Shown: positions 63,451-64,000 of the stretch, piece by piece
Layout: each line of letters begins with the position of its first letter
Numbering within the stretch: position 1 is the stretch's first letter
From: Streptomyces sp. PH10-H1
GTDB taxonomy: Bacteria; Actinomycetota; Actinomycetes; Streptomycetales; Streptomycetaceae
Assembly (NCBI RefSeq): GCF_030063355.1
Contig: NZ_JASISZ010000024.1
Span: forward strand, 1 to 64,000
DNA: 64,000 nt
Reading direction: 5' to 3'
Translations under genes and position numbers: made by a program
Notes under the pieces: model-generated
The model's database searches: none
Told to the model about the DNA's origin: nothing
The model's input: only the letters and a program-made list of their open reading frames with translations

Positions 63451-64000
63451 TCACGGCCGGATGGACCAGCCCCGTTCACGCAGCGCGGCCGTCAGGCCCG
63501 GCGCGGCCGCCGGCTCGACCATGAGCTGGATGAGACCGGCCTGCTGGCCCGTCGAGTGCTCGATGCGCACGTCCTCGATGTTCACGCCGGCCGCGCCCGC
63601 GTCGGCGAAGATCCGGGCCAGTTCGCCCGGCTGGTCGCCGATGAGGACCGCGACGATCTCGTAGGTCTTGGGTGCCGTCCCGTGCTTGCCGGGGACCCGG
63701 TCCCGGCCGGCGTTGCCGCGCAGCAGGATGTCCTCGATGCCGTCGGCGCCGGTACGGCGCTCGTCCTTGTCGGCGGACTGCAGCCCGCGCAGCGCCTCGA
63801 CGGCCTGGGTCAGGTCGGTGGCGACCTCGGCGAGCACATCGGCCACCGGGCCGGGGTTGGCGGCCAGGATGTCCATCCACATGCCGGGTTCAGAACCGGC
63901 GATACGGGTGACGTCCCGGATGCCCTGTCCGCACAGCCGTACGGCGGTGTCCTCGGCGTGCTGGAGGCGGGCCGCGACCATGCTGGAGACCAGCTGCGGG
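63451..64000 (-). CDS. tyrA: Prephenate dehydrogenase (partial, C-terminal part)
   Basis: About 183 residues; the N-terminal NAD domain lies beyond the right edge. What is seen is the end of the helical dimer domain (PQLVSSMVAARLQHAEDTAVRLCGQGIRDVTRIAGSEP) and a C-terminal ACT domain (TYEIVAVLIGDQPGELARIFADAGAAGVNIEDVRIEH) that likely binds tyrosine for feedback control. It converts prephenate to 4-hydroxyphenylpyruvate in tyrosine synthesis. It is upstream of cmk with a 190-bp gap. Confidence 0.95.
   Translation of the reverse strand, partial: PQLVSSMVAARLQHAEDTAVRLCGQGIRDVTRIAGSEPGMWMDILAANPGPVADVLAEVATDLTQAVEALRGLQSADKDERRTGADGIEDILLRGNAGRDRVPGKHGTAPKTYEIVAVLIGDQPGELARIFADAGAAGVNIEDVRIEHSTGQQAGLIQLMVEPAAAPGLTAALRERGWSIRP

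Overview
The window reads as a chromosomal segment of a Streptomyces or very close relative. Its G+C is very high, GTG starts are frequent, proteins are rich in secreted and lipoprotein signals, and it carries typical streptomycete families: a SepF-like protein, a DUF5925 AAA+ ATPase, a DUF5685 protein, class E sortase signals, transglycosylase/Rpf-like proteins and an FxSxx-COOH RiPP locus. No rRNA, tRNA, transposase, integrase or CRISPR array was seen. The right edge (der, plsC-like, cmk, tyrA) is a conserved core housekeeping block.

Layout. 1-7.6 kb: a catabolic region with an alcohol dehydrogenase (cut by the left edge), an aldehyde dehydrogenase, a molybdopterin oxidoreductase, a TetR regulator, and hmgA coupled to a GntR/UTRA regulator. 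It holds three sharp operator-like palindromes and ends in a large hairpin. 7.6-23 kb: a mosaic of single genes: a type ISP specificity-domain protein, a kinase remnant, secreted GDSL and class 2 lipases, an AAA+ ATPase, GntR/CGNR/MarR regulators, a fused AccD-AccA carboxyltransferase coupled to a methyltransferase, a cell-wall-anchored AA10 LPMO, a cupin, an MFS pump, an F420/PPOX protein, a slipin and an alpha/beta hydrolase.

23-34.5 kb is the most interesting part. It is a complete FxSxx-COOH (FXS) cyclophane RiPP locus on the minus strand. The order is a 56-residue precursor ending in F-Q-S-S-L (31613-31783, short and easily missed), the radical SAM/SPASM maturase FxsB with a decayed hydroxylase-like C-terminal domain, an AAC(3)-family acyltransferase, the TIR-like FxsC, and the very large FxsT (KGGTGR ATPase, TIR-like, NB-ARC, TPR). 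Immediately beside it are a DUF4231/SLATT membrane protein and, convergent to that, a SLOG nucleotide-sensor gene overlapping a WYL regulator. TIR, NB-ARC/TPR, SLATT, SLOG and WYL together look like a signalling or conflict island built around a modified peptide.

34.6-46.4 kb: a secreted S1 protease, a DUF1684 protein, a luciferase-like monooxygenase with a broken paralogue, an orphan Cys-ended leader peptide, a DUF5685 protein with an extreme Cys-rich tail, a SepF-like protein, an acyl-CoA dehydrogenase with a DHA2 pump, a PAP2 phosphatase, an I78 inhibitor and DUF779. 46.5-60.3 kb: exaC divergent from an orphan ctaD, a glycosyltransferase, a Liv-type ABC transporter split around a divergent promoter (LivH-LivM-LivG fused in one chain; LivF with Arg instead of Lys in Walker A), and two Rpf/transglycosylase-like secreted proteins. 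60.4-64 kb: der, a plsC-like acyltransferase, cmk and the 3' part of tyrA.
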